NCBI GenBank assembly: GCA_025642075.2
Contig: JAODUO010000426.1
Coordinates: 374,501-438,500 of the forward strand
Origin: Ridgeia piscesae
Lineage: Eukaryota > Annelida > Polychaeta > Sabellida > Siboglinidae
Direction of reading: 5' to 3'
Length of the DNA: 64,000 bases
The translations under genes were made by a program, and so were the position numbers. The notes beneath the pieces were generated by a model, which did not search any database, was not told where the DNA came from, and worked only from the letters and a program-made list of their open reading frames with translations. This document shows positions 21,775 to 33,125 of this stretch, one piece after another. How positions within the stretch are numbered: the stretch's first letter is position 1; each line of letters begins with the position of its first letter.

Positions 21775-22015
21775 CATGCTCTGGGTTAGCGCGGTAGAGC
21801 GCCGGACTGTCAATCGAGGGGACGGTGGTTCAATCCCACCTACCGCCGTTTCGAAACTTAGGCAATTTCTTCACCCCACATTTGCCTGTGTCTTTCGGAA
21901 GAGACACTAAAAGCCGGTGGTCCCTTCTGTCTGGTGCCTATGTCATATAAACAGAATATTTGTTAACAAAACAGGGGGAAATGTGTAACCCCGAGTGGAC
22001 TTTACAAATTTGTTA
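21775..22015 (+). mobile_element. tRNA-derived SINE
   Basis: A tRNA-like head with an A-box-like TTAGCGCGGTA (21786-21796), an anticodon-loop-like CTGTCAA (GTC, Asp-like) and a B box GGTTCAATCCC (21827-21837). It is followed by TTTCGGAAGAGACAC and AAAGCCGGTGGTCCC, a body of the type seen in animal SINE conserved domains. It lacks a paired acceptor stem, so it is not a functional tRNA. The 3' limit is approximate. Confidence 0.75.
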
Positions 22016-22793
22016 ACAGACGACTTGCGTTAGCCAAAGTTTGGGGTCTGGATAAGTCATTGAGAGACATCGTGGCTACTGTCTTATGTTATAAAGATAT
22101 GTCAGACAAACCAACAGGCACACTCATTTATGACTGCAGAACAAGATGTGTTAACAGACATACAAAAAAAAAAAAAAAAATTTTTTTTTTTTTTTTTAAA
22201 GTGTTACGCCAAACGTCACCAAAACGTTGCTCTACGGATAACGTCATCTACATTGGTCGTGTCTGTTGTAAGACTTCGTCATTGCAAAGTGCCATACAGT
22301 GAACTCATCTGCTGCAAACATTACCGTAACATCGACAATCACAAAGGATATTCCTAAATTGCCGCAAGAATCATCATAAAGAAAGCTATCCAGTTAAAGT
22401 GGGCGGTGTATGACGCGAAACTTCGTCGTGACAACATAATATATTCACAGTCGCGCATCTGACGCCAACATTTAACACATGTTAGAGTGCATTTCCTCCA
22501 AAAAGCTTCCTAACATTTGCAAATATAGTGGGCGTATCCCACCCAAACGTCATGTTTATTCACAGCGTGTGGCATATTCGATGTCAGTGGAAACACGTGA
22601 TGCCAAACACTGCACTTCGTCAGTACTTGTGTGACGGACGTTGTGTGATCAAAGGTGGTGTGACGTACCTAAATAACCCTGCAGGAGAACTTGTTCTCGA
22701 GTCTCAACATCACTGACGGTGGTCAACCGTACGACAGACTGGAACAGAAAGAAAACGGGGACACGTCACATCCATAGACATGTGTTTTAACTA
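22016..22793. other. Spacer with poly(A)/poly(T) palindrome
   Basis: 22165-22198 is an uninterrupted A17-T17 type palindrome, possibly a poly(A) tail joined to an inverted one. No gene recognised in the remainder. Confidence 0.5.
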
Positions 22794-23060
22794 GTGCTGG
22801 TTCGATACCAGGTTGTGTACGATACCGATCGATACCTGAATTTTGTTCGATACTTATGTAGTAAGTCTAATATTCATATAGAACACAGTTCCCAGTAGTA
22901 TGCAACAGAAGTAGTGCTGGTTCAATACCAGAATTCTTCGATATCGATCGATATATTGCTGGCACGATACCAGAATTCTTCGATATCGATCGATATATTG
23001 CTGGTTCAATACCAGAATTCTCCAAGATCAATCGATACCAGATTTTTATTCGATACTAGA
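22794..23060. repeat. 42-bp tandem repeat with palindromic core
   Basis: Units begin GCTGGTTCAATACCAGAATT at 22916, 22958 and 23000, exactly 42 bases apart. A diverged unit lies at 22796. Each contains a GATATCGATCGATAT palindrome. Confidence 0.9.
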
Positions 23061-24514
23061 AATTTATATTGTAAGTCTAATTCAGTACAGTAGAGATCTC
23101 CAAAGAAACACACTATCCACTTAGATTAATTGCATAGCTTATCTGCTTAGTTTATTATGTAGTGTCCAATCTCTCATTGTTATAAAATATAACCTCTCTA
23201 ATGTTGTCACTCACTTCTCATTTATTTATCTCTGTAACTACCAGAATGCTAGGTAGGCATAGTCAACGAATGTAAATTCTCCAAATTATGACACCATAAT
23301 CCTAATTTCATCATAATGACACTCATATTTTGTGAATTAATTTTGTAATTCCACACACTAACAGATACCACAACCACGTCACTGCACCCAACAAACAATC
23401 CACCAGTTGCACGCGTAAACGAAGTGTTTAGATGAGAAGTAAATATTACACAAATCAAACCTTGGTATTGTATGTTACATGAACTTGGCTAATTGTCGTG
23501 CACGAGTGAATCCCTCCATTGGGTTGCATTGACATAGACATGGACAAACTCACTCGAGGAATGTCAAGTCTTCTGCTGCCATGCTAGATTCAAGGATGTA
23601 GGTCAAGCGAGGAATGCAATTGTTCGATGTTCACATTGGAGATGTCGAGTTCCCCGTTCTGTAGAATGCTGTCCTTGGCCTTTTGCCACAGGAACTGAGC
23701 CAGCAACTATATCACTTCCAGTTTGCGTAGTTTCTCCTCCTTCCTGCTCTCTCCCTTCACTGTAGACACAACACATGTGATGACAAACAACTAACTCCAG
23801 TCAGTGTTTAGCACACAATCACCTCTATACAGTATGTGTGCACATTTATATAATACAATTTTCTTGTCTTTCCACGTACAAATTACATATGTACCATAGA
23901 AATATTTTTGAGATAAACATAAATTGTGCTGGTCAAGACACGTGTTGTAGTAATTGTGCCAAACACATGTAATGACTGGCAATTAGACAATATTATGTAC
24001 TTGGAAATACTGGGGTAATGCATTTGCTGAATAGTCAATTTATTCAGGGGAAAGGGGCAGCTCCCCCCAGAACTTTTTGGTGGGAGCAGACATTTGGGTC
24101 TGCCCCCTCAGTAAATCCAACATAATGTTGAGTCGAGTGTGAAAATATTTCAGTAGTACGTGTATGCACACACAAGTGTCTGGCAAAACGGGAACATTGC
24201 ATCAAGGTGGTCACAGAAATGTTGTTTGGGGCCGACAAATAATGACCATTTCCCCACAGCCCCCCCCGCTGTCTTCCAATGTCTGTCCGGAGTCTGTGTG
24301 AGATGAGCGGATATGACAAGACATTTTTTAAGAAGCCAGATGTGGAAACAAACATTTTCAAACAGCACATTCATAAAGAAGACTAACGGATTAAAAATTA
24401 CATTGTTTAACTGTCATCGTTTTTTAACATGCGTATATGATATTTTATGTCATTGTGAACAATATTATGAAGTCACATGTGTACTTTTACAACAGGCTCT
24501 CAAATGTAGATTAA
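23061..24514. other. Spacer, no gene recognised
   Basis: AT-rich with short frames only. 24040-24300 has G/C runs (GGGGCAGCTCCCCCC) reminiscent of a decayed DNA transposon end, but no paired terminus was found. Confidence 0.3.
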
Positions 24515-24625
24515 GGATGGGGCGAATCTGGAATTCCATTCGAATCGAATAGCCTCAAAATTTTGAATACGAGTCGAATATTGAATCAAATACGAATTTC
24601 AGTGGCTTCAAATTCGATTAGAATA
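24515..24625. repeat. GAATCGAATA-type dispersed repeat, copy 1
   Basis: Rich in ATTCGAATCGAATA, ACGAGTCGAATATTGAAT and AATTCGATTAGAATATTGAA. A second copy with the same self-complementary motifs lies at 24828-24905. Confidence 0.55.
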
Positions 24626-24827
24626 TTGAACGGTGTCGAGATGTCTTGCAGGGATGCGGCGTCATCCCGTGGCCATGGGCATAAGTCCGTGCCAGAGTCA
24701 TCAGCATCGTCGCCATATGCATCAATCTTTTTATTTACTTTCTGACCTAACAATAAAAACGACTTCTTACAGCCGCCAAACTTATCATCGCATATCTTAA
24801 TTTATGTACATATAGTCATATACACAC

Positions 24828-24905
24828 TAGGAATGTTCGAATCGAATAGCATGAAAACGTTCAAATATTCGAAATTTCAAATACGAAACGAATATTCATC
24901 CCATC
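24828..24905. repeat. GAATCGAATA-type dispersed repeat, copy 2
   Basis: GTTCGAATCGAATAGCATG and AAATACGAAACGAATATTCA resemble the copy at 24515-24625. Confidence 0.5.
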
Positions 24906-25022
24906 TAGTGTAGATGTCATTTTACTATAGTCACTTCATAGAGATTTTTATAATTATATCAGTGTGTGAATGACGACTTAATCTACAGGTTGGATGTTCA
25001 TTTGGAGGTAATGCAGTCACTG

Positions 25023-25383
25023 CAGTGTTTCCCCTGAGTAAAATGATGGGCGAGATGGTAGGATGTCCTGAGCGAGCACCGAAGACACGATGCGATGCAA
25101 TGTTGGTCTGGAGGCTTGGTCCCCCAGAATTATTTTTAAAACTACCTTCAAAACAGTGAATTTTTAAGTATGTCTTAACCTATTCCCTGTTATAAAGAGG
25201 GGAAACAAATACCTAACTACAAGGTAGCAGCCTGTAGACATGTCTGTATCAGGGAGTAGCTATGAGATGGCAATTTTAGCTTATTTTGGGGCGAGATGGC
25301 AAATTTGGCACATTTTTGGCAAGGTGGCTTAGAAAAGCCGTGAAGTGGCTCACCTCGCTCACTATATACCAGGAGAAACACTG
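25023..25383. mobile_element. MITE with hAT-like termini
   Basis: Begins CAGTGTTTCCCCTGAG and ends CCAGGAGAAACACTG, giving 13-15 base terminal inverted repeats. The CAGTGTTTC start is typical of hAT-type elements. Length 361 bases, no coding capacity. Flanks do not show a clear 8-base duplication. Confidence 0.65.
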
Positions 25384-25414
25384 TATTGGTTTGTTATGGA
25401 GAAAATATATTTCA

Positions 25415-26862
25415 CAGAGGGTAGTGGAGACGGAGGGGAGCTGAGACGGAGGGGAGTGGAGGGAGGGGTGTGGAGACAGAGGGGAGCGGAAAGGGAGTAG
25501 TGGAGATAGAGGGGAGTGGAGACAGAGGGGAGTGGAGACAGGGGGTAGTGGAGACAGAGAGGAGTGGAGACAGAGGGGAGTGGAGACGGAGGGGAGTGGA
25601 GACAGAGGGGAGTGGAGACAGAGGGGAGTGGAGACAGAGGGTAGTGGAGACAGAGGGGAGTGGAGACCGAGGGGAGTGGAGACCGAGGGGAGTGGAGACA
25701 GAGAGGAGTGGAGACAGAGAGGAGTGGAGACAGAGGGTAGTGGAGACAGAGGGTAGTGGAGACAGAGGGGAGTGGAGACAGAGGGGAGTGGAGACAGAGA
25801 GGAGTGGAGACAGAGAGGAGTGGAGACAGAGGGGAGTGGAGACAGAGGGGAGTGGAGACAGAGGGTAGTGGAGACAGAGAGGAGTGGAGGCAGAGGGTAG
25901 TGGAGAGGGAGGGTAGTGGAGACAGAGAGGAGTGGAAAAAGAGGGTAGTGGAGACAGAGGGGTGTGGAGACAGAGGGTAGTGGAGACAGAGGGGTGTGGA
26001 GACAGAGGGGTGTGGAGACAGAGGGGAGTGGAGACAGAGGGTAGTGGACACAGAGGGGAGTGGAGACAGAGGGTAGTGGAGGCAGAGAGGAGTGGAGACA
26101 GAGGGGAGTGGAGACAGAGGGTAGTGGAGACAGAGGGTAGTGGAGACAGATGGGAGTGGAGACAGAGGGTAGTGGAGACAGAGGGTAGTGGAGACAGAGG
26201 AGTGGAGAGAGAGGGGAGCTGAGGCGGAGGGGAGTGGAGGAAGAGGGGTGTGGAGGGTGTGGAGACAGAAGGGGGCGGAGACAGAGCGTAGTGGAGACAG
26301 AGGGGAGTGGAGACAGAGGGGTGTGGAGACAGAGGGGAGTGGAGACAGAGCATAGTGGAGACAGAGGGGAGTGGAGACAGAGGGTATTGGAGACAGAGGG
26401 GAGTGGAGACAGAGGGTAGTGGAGACAGAGGGGAGTGGAGACAGAGGGTAGTGGAGACAGAGAGGAGTGGAGACAGAGGGTATTGGAGACAGAGGGGAGT
26501 GGAGACAGAGGGGAGTGGAGACAGAGGGTAGTGGAGACAGAGGGGAGTGGAGACAGAGGGTATTGGAGACAGAGGGGAGTGGAGACAGAGGGTAGTGGAG
26601 ACAGAGGGGAGTGGAGACAGAGGGTAGTGGAGACAGAGGGGAGTGGAGACAGAGGGGAGTGGAGACAGAGGGGTGTGGAGACAGAGGGGAGTGGAACAGA
26701 GGAGTGGAGACAGAGGGGAGTGGAGACAGAGGGTATTGGAGACAGAGGGGAGTGGAGACAGAGGGGAGTGGAGACAAAGGGGTGTGGATATGGAGGGGAG
26801 TGGGGACAAAGGGGAGTGGAGATGGAAATGAGTGGGGACGGAGGGGTGTGGAGATGGAGGGG
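25415..26862. repeat. 16-bp minisatellite (about 90 units)
   Basis: Units of GGAGTGGAGACAGAGG, with common variants GGTA and GGTG at the junction. Because 16 is not a multiple of three and the unit lacks stops, three units (48 bases) encode a 16-residue period in all frames. This creates 500-residue open frames on the minus strand (STPLCLHSPLSPLPSV) and shorter ones on the plus strand. They are not genes. Confidence 0.97.
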
Positions 26863-26865
26863 ACA

Positions 26866-26990
26866 ATATCCCCTTGGACTGAACCTCCCTGGGGAAATAC
26901 CCCCTTGAACAAAACTTCACCAGGAAAATACCCCTATGGATTAAACGTGCCCAGGACAATATTCCCTTGGACAATATCTCCCATAGTTCA
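26866..26990. repeat. Diverged 30-36 bp tandem repeat
   Basis: Four units: CCCCTTGGACTGAAC, CCCCTTGAACAAAAC, CCCTATGGATTAAAC and TCCCTTGGACAATAT. The first three are each followed by a CC(T/A)GG-like GGAAATA block; it directly follows the 16-bp minisatellite. Confidence 0.75.
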
Positions 26991-27214
26991 TACTTTGCTG
27001 GTTGGTTATGTCATCGCAATTAACCGACTCTGTATTTATGCTTGAAAGTAACTAAGAACTGCTCCATTTGAATAGTACATTGGCTGTCAGCCACATTCTG
27101 TGGAATGTGAAGAATCATGTGACTGAGGCCTGCCCCAACCAATAACCAACCAACAACTAACAACCATGTAGAAGGCTGACACTGTTGGGTGCAGTCTAAT
27201 GTTGGTGTGTATCA

Positions 27215-28499
27215 CAGGGATGAGACAGGGGAGAGAGAAAAATAAAGGAAAAATTTACATGGAGCAAATAAGGGTGTGATATGAGTGAGCGAACATCCCG
27301 GTCTGGGGGTTCGGGAAACATTTTCAATTTTGCAGTCTCTCAGAAGGTAAGCCCTCTGGGGTGTACCAAAAGCACAACAATTGACATTTTTTAAATATGT
27401 ATTTTAATGTTTCCGACCCAAGGGAAGGATTTTTTAAATATTTCTTGTCAACATACCAGTACACATACATACACAAAGTACATACAGGTGGTATAAAGGT
27501 TAGAGACCTGACATGTAATCGGGTGATCTGGCTGAAAACATAATAACATTACATCACATCACCAACATCAGAATTCATGTACTCATTTTTTGCTTTTCGA
27601 CTTTCTTTTTTGTTCTCGCAAGACCAACAGTGTGTTCAGGGCAGCCTTTCACCCAGAGTTCTCTTTCTCTGTTTGGGTTTTGGTTGTACGTGGAACCTTC
27701 TTACTTTCTGTGTGGACTTCAGTAGTGGCAACCCTCGTGGCACCTGGCTCCTTGGGTCGAGTCTTTAGCATTGAAGAATACCATATTATCGCCCACAAGC
27801 CGGCCAAGTTTGCACTCGAGTAGATGGAACGAAACACACAAATTTTAAATACGTAAGACTCATCATACTGTTCACTATAGAATGTGAGAAATCTCGCAAA
27901 TATAGGCATTATGATCGCCACTTTCACTCACCGAATTATGGCTAGATTTGCCAGCTTGATTCACACAGATGTTTATCACTAGCGCAAACATTCATGCCGC
28001 TGTCATTCAGTGCTTCTTTCACGCGATTTGTTCCTCTCAGCCAAGCAGAGAGCTTTTCATTTACTACAGCCAATCACAGCATCGTACTAAAAAGTTTCAT
28101 TGATGATTCTGTCCCGGGTTCTGTGACCTTCCTTGCGCGATGCATTGTGGGTTGAGGCACGGTACTGCCATCAGGTTACACCCAGGACATTGCTAAACAG
28201 GGAATATTTGACATATCATTTAGCCCAAGGTCTGGTTGTTAGTTACTGTGGGGGCCGGTGTGGTGCAACTTATTGCACACAGTGAACAGCGAAGTAAAAC
28301 GATCGATAGGTTTCTGACGACTGCCTTCAGCTGTTCAGGCTCAGCCGGGCTTGTTGCAAGCTTGGCTTGGCTCGAAGTTACGAACTCCCATATGCCCCCC
28401 CCCTAAAAATTCTCCCCGGATTTACACATTTCTCACTGGTGCATTTTCTGACTACAAAATGCCGGAAAATCTGCAAAAACCGGAAAAATCTCATCCCTG
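27215..28499. mobile_element. Non-autonomous DNA transposon
   Basis: Starts CAGGGATGAGAC and ends ATCTCATCCCTG, a 10-12 base terminal inverted repeat 1.28 kb apart. The flanks share TATCA (TATCA before the left end; C then TATCA after the right end). No transposase domain was found inside; the 92-codon minus-strand frame at 27649-27927 is unrecognised. Confidence 0.55.
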
Positions 28500-28915
28500 C
28501 TATCAGCCAATATCTGCCACTTCCTCCTGAGACGTGAGCAATCACTGACCGAGGTTGTCACTCAGATGGTTGCAGGTGGGGCTGCTCCCACATTGCGGGA
28601 CAAATACGAGGCCGTCTCTACGTGTCTTAGGACAGACGTGACAGACTACACAATCACCTTGTCATGGAACACCTCCATGGGAGTGTCCACAACACTCAAT
28701 ATTTGCTAAACCTTTACTGGTTGTTTTCCTTATGCAGTCGATCTACTGGTTTGTCCTGTCAAGTACAGTTTCTACAAATACTCTGCTGTTCTAGTGTGTC
28801 TCAGTTTCCAAACACATTAATCCTAGAATCATCATCATCAGATCCATCCGTGTGTAGTCCTCACACTTCACGTCTACCATCAAATTCATGCGTCAACATA
28901 TTCCCACATTATAGC

Positions 28916-29070
28916 GGATACTGCATTACGGGGCTATTGTCCTAGAGGATATTGCACTAGAGGGCTATTGTCATAGGGGATCTTGCACTAGGGGGCCATG
29001 GTCCTAGGGGATATTATACTAGGGAGTTATTGTCCTATGGTATATTGTTCTAGGGTATATTGTCCAGGGG
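28916..29070. repeat. About 32-bp minisatellite
   Basis: Four to five diverged units built on GGATATTGCACTAGGGGGCT followed by ATTGTCCTAGG, decaying towards 29070. Confidence 0.85.
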
Positions 29071-30574
29071 TGCTGTCTGGCAGCAGCTTAAGAAACGTAG
29101 TCATACTGCCATAATATGTTAACAGTTGGTTAACAGTTGGTCTTATTGTTTACTACTATTTTACTATTTACTACATCTGTTTACTCTACCATTTCATGTA
29201 TTAAACACAACAGAAGTAAAACCTACCTTGCAATTTCCTCTCGCACTCTTTCCTTTCATCTTCAGCTACATATAACATACATCATTATATATGCCTCAAG
29301 TTCACTAAACTTTGCATTTATGGACTGTATATTTGAACTTAAAATACTTAATTGTTTACCTTGTTTTTTGGCTAATGAATAACATTTATCAGTCATAATA
29401 TGATGATTGGCGTATTATTACTGGCAATTCGTTATTTTCGTCAATAGTATTGCCTGCATTAAAAATATTATTTAGACAGTTATTTGTAATACCACCTGTA
29501 AATTGGAGAAACATTTCGTCAGTTACCATTTACTTGTAATTTAAATTTTTACTGAAATCAGCTTATTTTCAATGTATAAAAAATATTTCATTAACAGTGT
29601 ATGGCTTTAGGGCTTGCGTTACACAAGTGGTGCATGTTACGTAGCTGCATACAACTCTAGAGATAGAAACAAACAGTTTATGTTTGGCAAAAATATAAGG
29701 AATAATAAAAAAATGTAATAGAAAACAATAACAGTTAATAATATACCAGTTATCCAATTTGTATATGTACACATACTATCTTTACTGGGAAAATATTAAC
29801 ACATATTGCAAACGTTTGCAAATAGCAGAACTACATAAACCTGTGAGTAAAGAACGCATTTTAACCAATACATTTTCCAGCATATAATTACTTTCATATT
29901 ACTGACAACACAATAAGATACACTATTTTTATTTCAGATCCCCAAACTAGGCTTCATTGTAGTCAGTAAGTAGGAAAACACAAGCAGTTTGTATTTTACC
30001 CAATATTTTCAAATGCATTGGTGGAGAGTTTCATTCATAGTGACTGAGCAACTATTACTTAATGATACTGCTGTCCGTAAAGTATCATGTTTATGATACA
30101 AAAAAGAATAAAAAATAACTTTAAAAGGCATATAAAATCCTTGTGGAAAATAAAAATATGCTTTGTGGACCACCGTCTCATTAAAGATGCAGCATTCAAT
30201 TAGATTACTCAAACTTGTTAATATCTAACTTTCTTGTTACAATGACAATCTTGTTTTGTCCTCAATTACCATTCACTGACCACGTGTCAGCAATTTTTCC
30301 TTTCTTTCCGAGTTGCCTTGCCTGAACTTGCCTAAAATTCTAAATAAGTCGTTTAGATTAGACTAGTGCCAGTGCAAATGAAACGTCTTCACCCCCAGGG
30401 CGATTCTGGGTATAAAGAAAGGTCTTATGAAAAGGCCTATCAGTCAACAGTTTATAAGGGCTACCCCTGTCTTTGTATGTTATTTATACGACTGTACTGG
30501 CGCGAAAAATGAAATCGTCCTATATTATCGCTCACTACGTGGTAAATTATTAAATTCAGCGGCGTAACTGGTAC
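29071..30574. other. AT-rich spacer
   Basis: No recognisable gene, RNA or element. Confidence 0.3.
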
Positions 30575-30848
30575 AATTTTTAGGCCCGCACCTCGAAAAA
30601 AACATAAAAATGATCACCCACGGTGACCAAACATGGTGTGTCTACTGCACCTGTACTACGTGTATGCAATCGTCATGTGATCAAAAAATAATAATTAATG
30701 CTTGAAATCGATCAAAATATGTAAGTAAACGCGCTTTCCTCGTTGTCTCGTTACTGCCACAGTGAACTCCGTCAGGTGGCGCCACCATCTTGCTGCCGTT
30801 AAATCGTGGGTCATCCCACAATTTATTTTAAAATCGTCACAGATTACA
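30575..30848 (+). repeat. Dispersed repeat, copy 1
   Basis: About 270 bases colinear with 49195-49482: TAGGCCCGCACCTCGAA, GGTGTGTCTAC, AAATAATAATTAAT, AAATCGATCAAAAT, CAGGTGGCGCCACCA and ATCGTCACAGATTAC are shared. Confidence 0.85.
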
Positions 30849-31079
30849 TGAAATACGCATTTTAGATTTAACAACAGCTGATGGCACTTCATATACTTTA
30901 ATATGAGCAGAAACACGTGAATTGCTTATCTGCAAATATATTCAAATAGCTGATCAATATAACATAATATTATTAGCATAATAAAGTTATAGCTATTAAT
31001 GCATCAATATTTTATACTACCTTATTTTAATCATTATAAAAAAATATTATATCATTATTTTGATAAGTAACAATTATAA

Positions 31080-31147
31080 TATATATGCGTGCGTGTGTGC
31101 ATGTGTGCGTGTGTGTGTGTGTGGTGCGTGTGCGTGCGTGCGTGCGT

Positions 31148-31210
<63 letters not shown>

Positions 31211-31275
31211 TGACTGTACTGTTTGTGTGTGGTGTGTGTGGTGCGTGCGTGCGTGCGTGCGTACTTAGGTCTACC

Positions 31276-31316
<41 letters not shown>

Positions 31317-31400
31317 GTGTGTATTATATGTGTGTGTGCGTGTGTGCGTGTGTGCGTGTGTGTGTGCGTGCGTGCGTTCGTGCGTGCGTGCGTGTGTGTA
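31080..31400. repeat. Compound (GT)n/(GTGC)n microsatellite
   Basis: Three GT blocks separated by short unique words. CTTAGGTCTACCG (31264) recurs as CTTAAGTCTACCG (31410), so the array was partly duplicated. Confidence 0.95.
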
Positions 31401-32564
31401 ACGGTAGTACTTAAGTCTACCGGTTTACTTTGCCCAAAGATTCAGTTGTATTCGGGTTATTCCAAATGTGTGATTCGATAAAATTCCGGCCAACTATCAA
31501 TATCTGTAATATTTCAATAAACATGATACGCCAAAACAATTATGTCAGTGCTACATGTTACGGGACAAAATATAGTTTATTTTCCAATAATGCTACATCC
31601 ATTAAGATATAAACTAAATAAAACTTGAACATTAAATTATTACTCACTCCCTCTCTCCCTCAGCCCTCCTTCTCTTCCTACACCCCTTCCTTCCTTCCTT
31701 CCTCCCTCCCTCTCTCCCACTCCCTCTTCCTCCGATCCTCCCTCCTCTGTCTCTGCGTTACACTAAATCTATCCCGTTTTCCTTATTCTTTCCCACTCTT
31801 CTCTGCTCGTCTACACCCCTCTTCCTACACGTTTTCGCCCGCCACTCGTTTTTTGCACCCATTCTCTCATTCTCATTAAGGCGCACATGGATTCGGTCAT
31901 GGCTATTTGCACATATCTACACGAACGTCGAAGCTATTTATGCCATACAAAGCAATTGTGTAATACCTGCCATGGTTCATTGATATTATCACAGTTTAAC
32001 ACAGACAATACAATCCGTCAATTGGTATTGGACATTCGTGGCACAGCATGCGGCTTCCTAATGGTGTAGCGGCGACGCCAGAACGCAGGGGTTGACAACA
32101 TGTAACTTCGCCATATCAGTGACTTGCACGTGACAGCTATTTCTATTAACAAATGACTGAAGGGTGCAACGACCAATAGCATGGAATCGTTGGGGTCAAA
32201 ATGTACTTCTCCCCGTTAACAGTGCAAGGCCAACTTCACCTGTTTCTTGGTTTGTTCGATTGGGGTCGAGTGCAGCAGACGATGCACATTTGACGCTCAA
32301 TGTAGTGTGACAGTTGGTCTCAACTAAGCTGCACACAAGGTGCAGTTTAAGATGTCAGCAGACACTAGGATATCAACAGATGCCGAAACACAACGAGGAC
32401 GGGCACAGATTGGACGATGCAATTACTCGAAGGTATGAACGTTTATGGTTTGTGGTGGAAAGACAACTAATGCTCGTACGTTCCATTATTGTTATATAAT
32501 CATATTCGTGATTCAAAGCATGTTTCTGTTGTAATCCCCTCTACCATAATTTTACCTTTAACAG
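31401..32564. other. Spacer with CT-rich tract
   Basis: 31645-31880 is pyrimidine-rich (CTTCC/CCTCC). No gene recognised in the rest. Confidence 0.4.
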
Positions 32565-32850
32565 CATCACAAAATTACAATGTGTTCAGAATTGCTTAGC
32601 AAGAATTGAAACTAGGTCTCCATGTTTTATTCGTTATATGCGGCTTCTAAAGTCATTGCATTGTCTTCCTGTCCGTATTATCGTATTATCTTTAAGATCT
32701 TTAAAATTATTGCTTACTCCGATGAGAAAGGTTGCCTAGCTTCGATTATTTCTAGTTTTTGTCCCTAAAGTCAATACCATTGTTGGGACAAGTGTTTTTG
32801 CCTGTTTAAGCTAACACGTATGTGGAAAACAAAATTATGATCACTGAATC
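32565..32850 (+). pseudogene. LINE reverse transcriptase C-terminal fragment
   Basis: One open frame from 32565 reads ITKLQCVQNCLARIETRS, then MRLLKSLHCLPVRIIV, matching the 'LQ.vQN.aAR...L..LHWLPV' segment near the C-terminus of many LINE ORF2 proteins (CR1/L2-like). The 3' tail is ATCACTGAATCTGAATCTGAA, a short-repeat LINE end. It is 5' truncated. Confidence 0.8.
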
Positions 32851-33125
32851 TGAATCTGAATGGGATACGTCGTAAAGAAGCCAATAGTGGCTATTATATA
32901 CGACGGGGGTGTGTGCGCATGTTATTGAGTGTTTGAGCCGCAGGTCAGGCGACTGAAATCAGTTATGGTTTCAGCCTGGACCTGCGACTCGTTTAATTGG
33001 TTCCAGTCGGCTATTGTTTTTACAAAAAATGAATTCTTAAATTGTTCAGTGTGGGCTGTGGGTACTATAAAACATCTGGTGTTGTTGGTTGTTAGTTGTT
33101 TGACAAAATTTGAGGATGCTACACT

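Noticed and set aside
21780..21850. Functional tRNA-Asp gene
   Set aside because: The 5' and 3' ends do not pair into an acceptor stem and the tRNA-like part continues into a SINE body.
25415..26862. CRISPR-like regularly repeated array
   Set aside because: Units are contiguous without unique spacers, and the window is eukaryotic.
25362..26974. 516- and 520-codon minus-strand Ser/Pro/Leu-rich 'proteins'
   Set aside because: Produced by the 16-bp minisatellite; the neighbouring frame is equally open and both terminate where the array ends.
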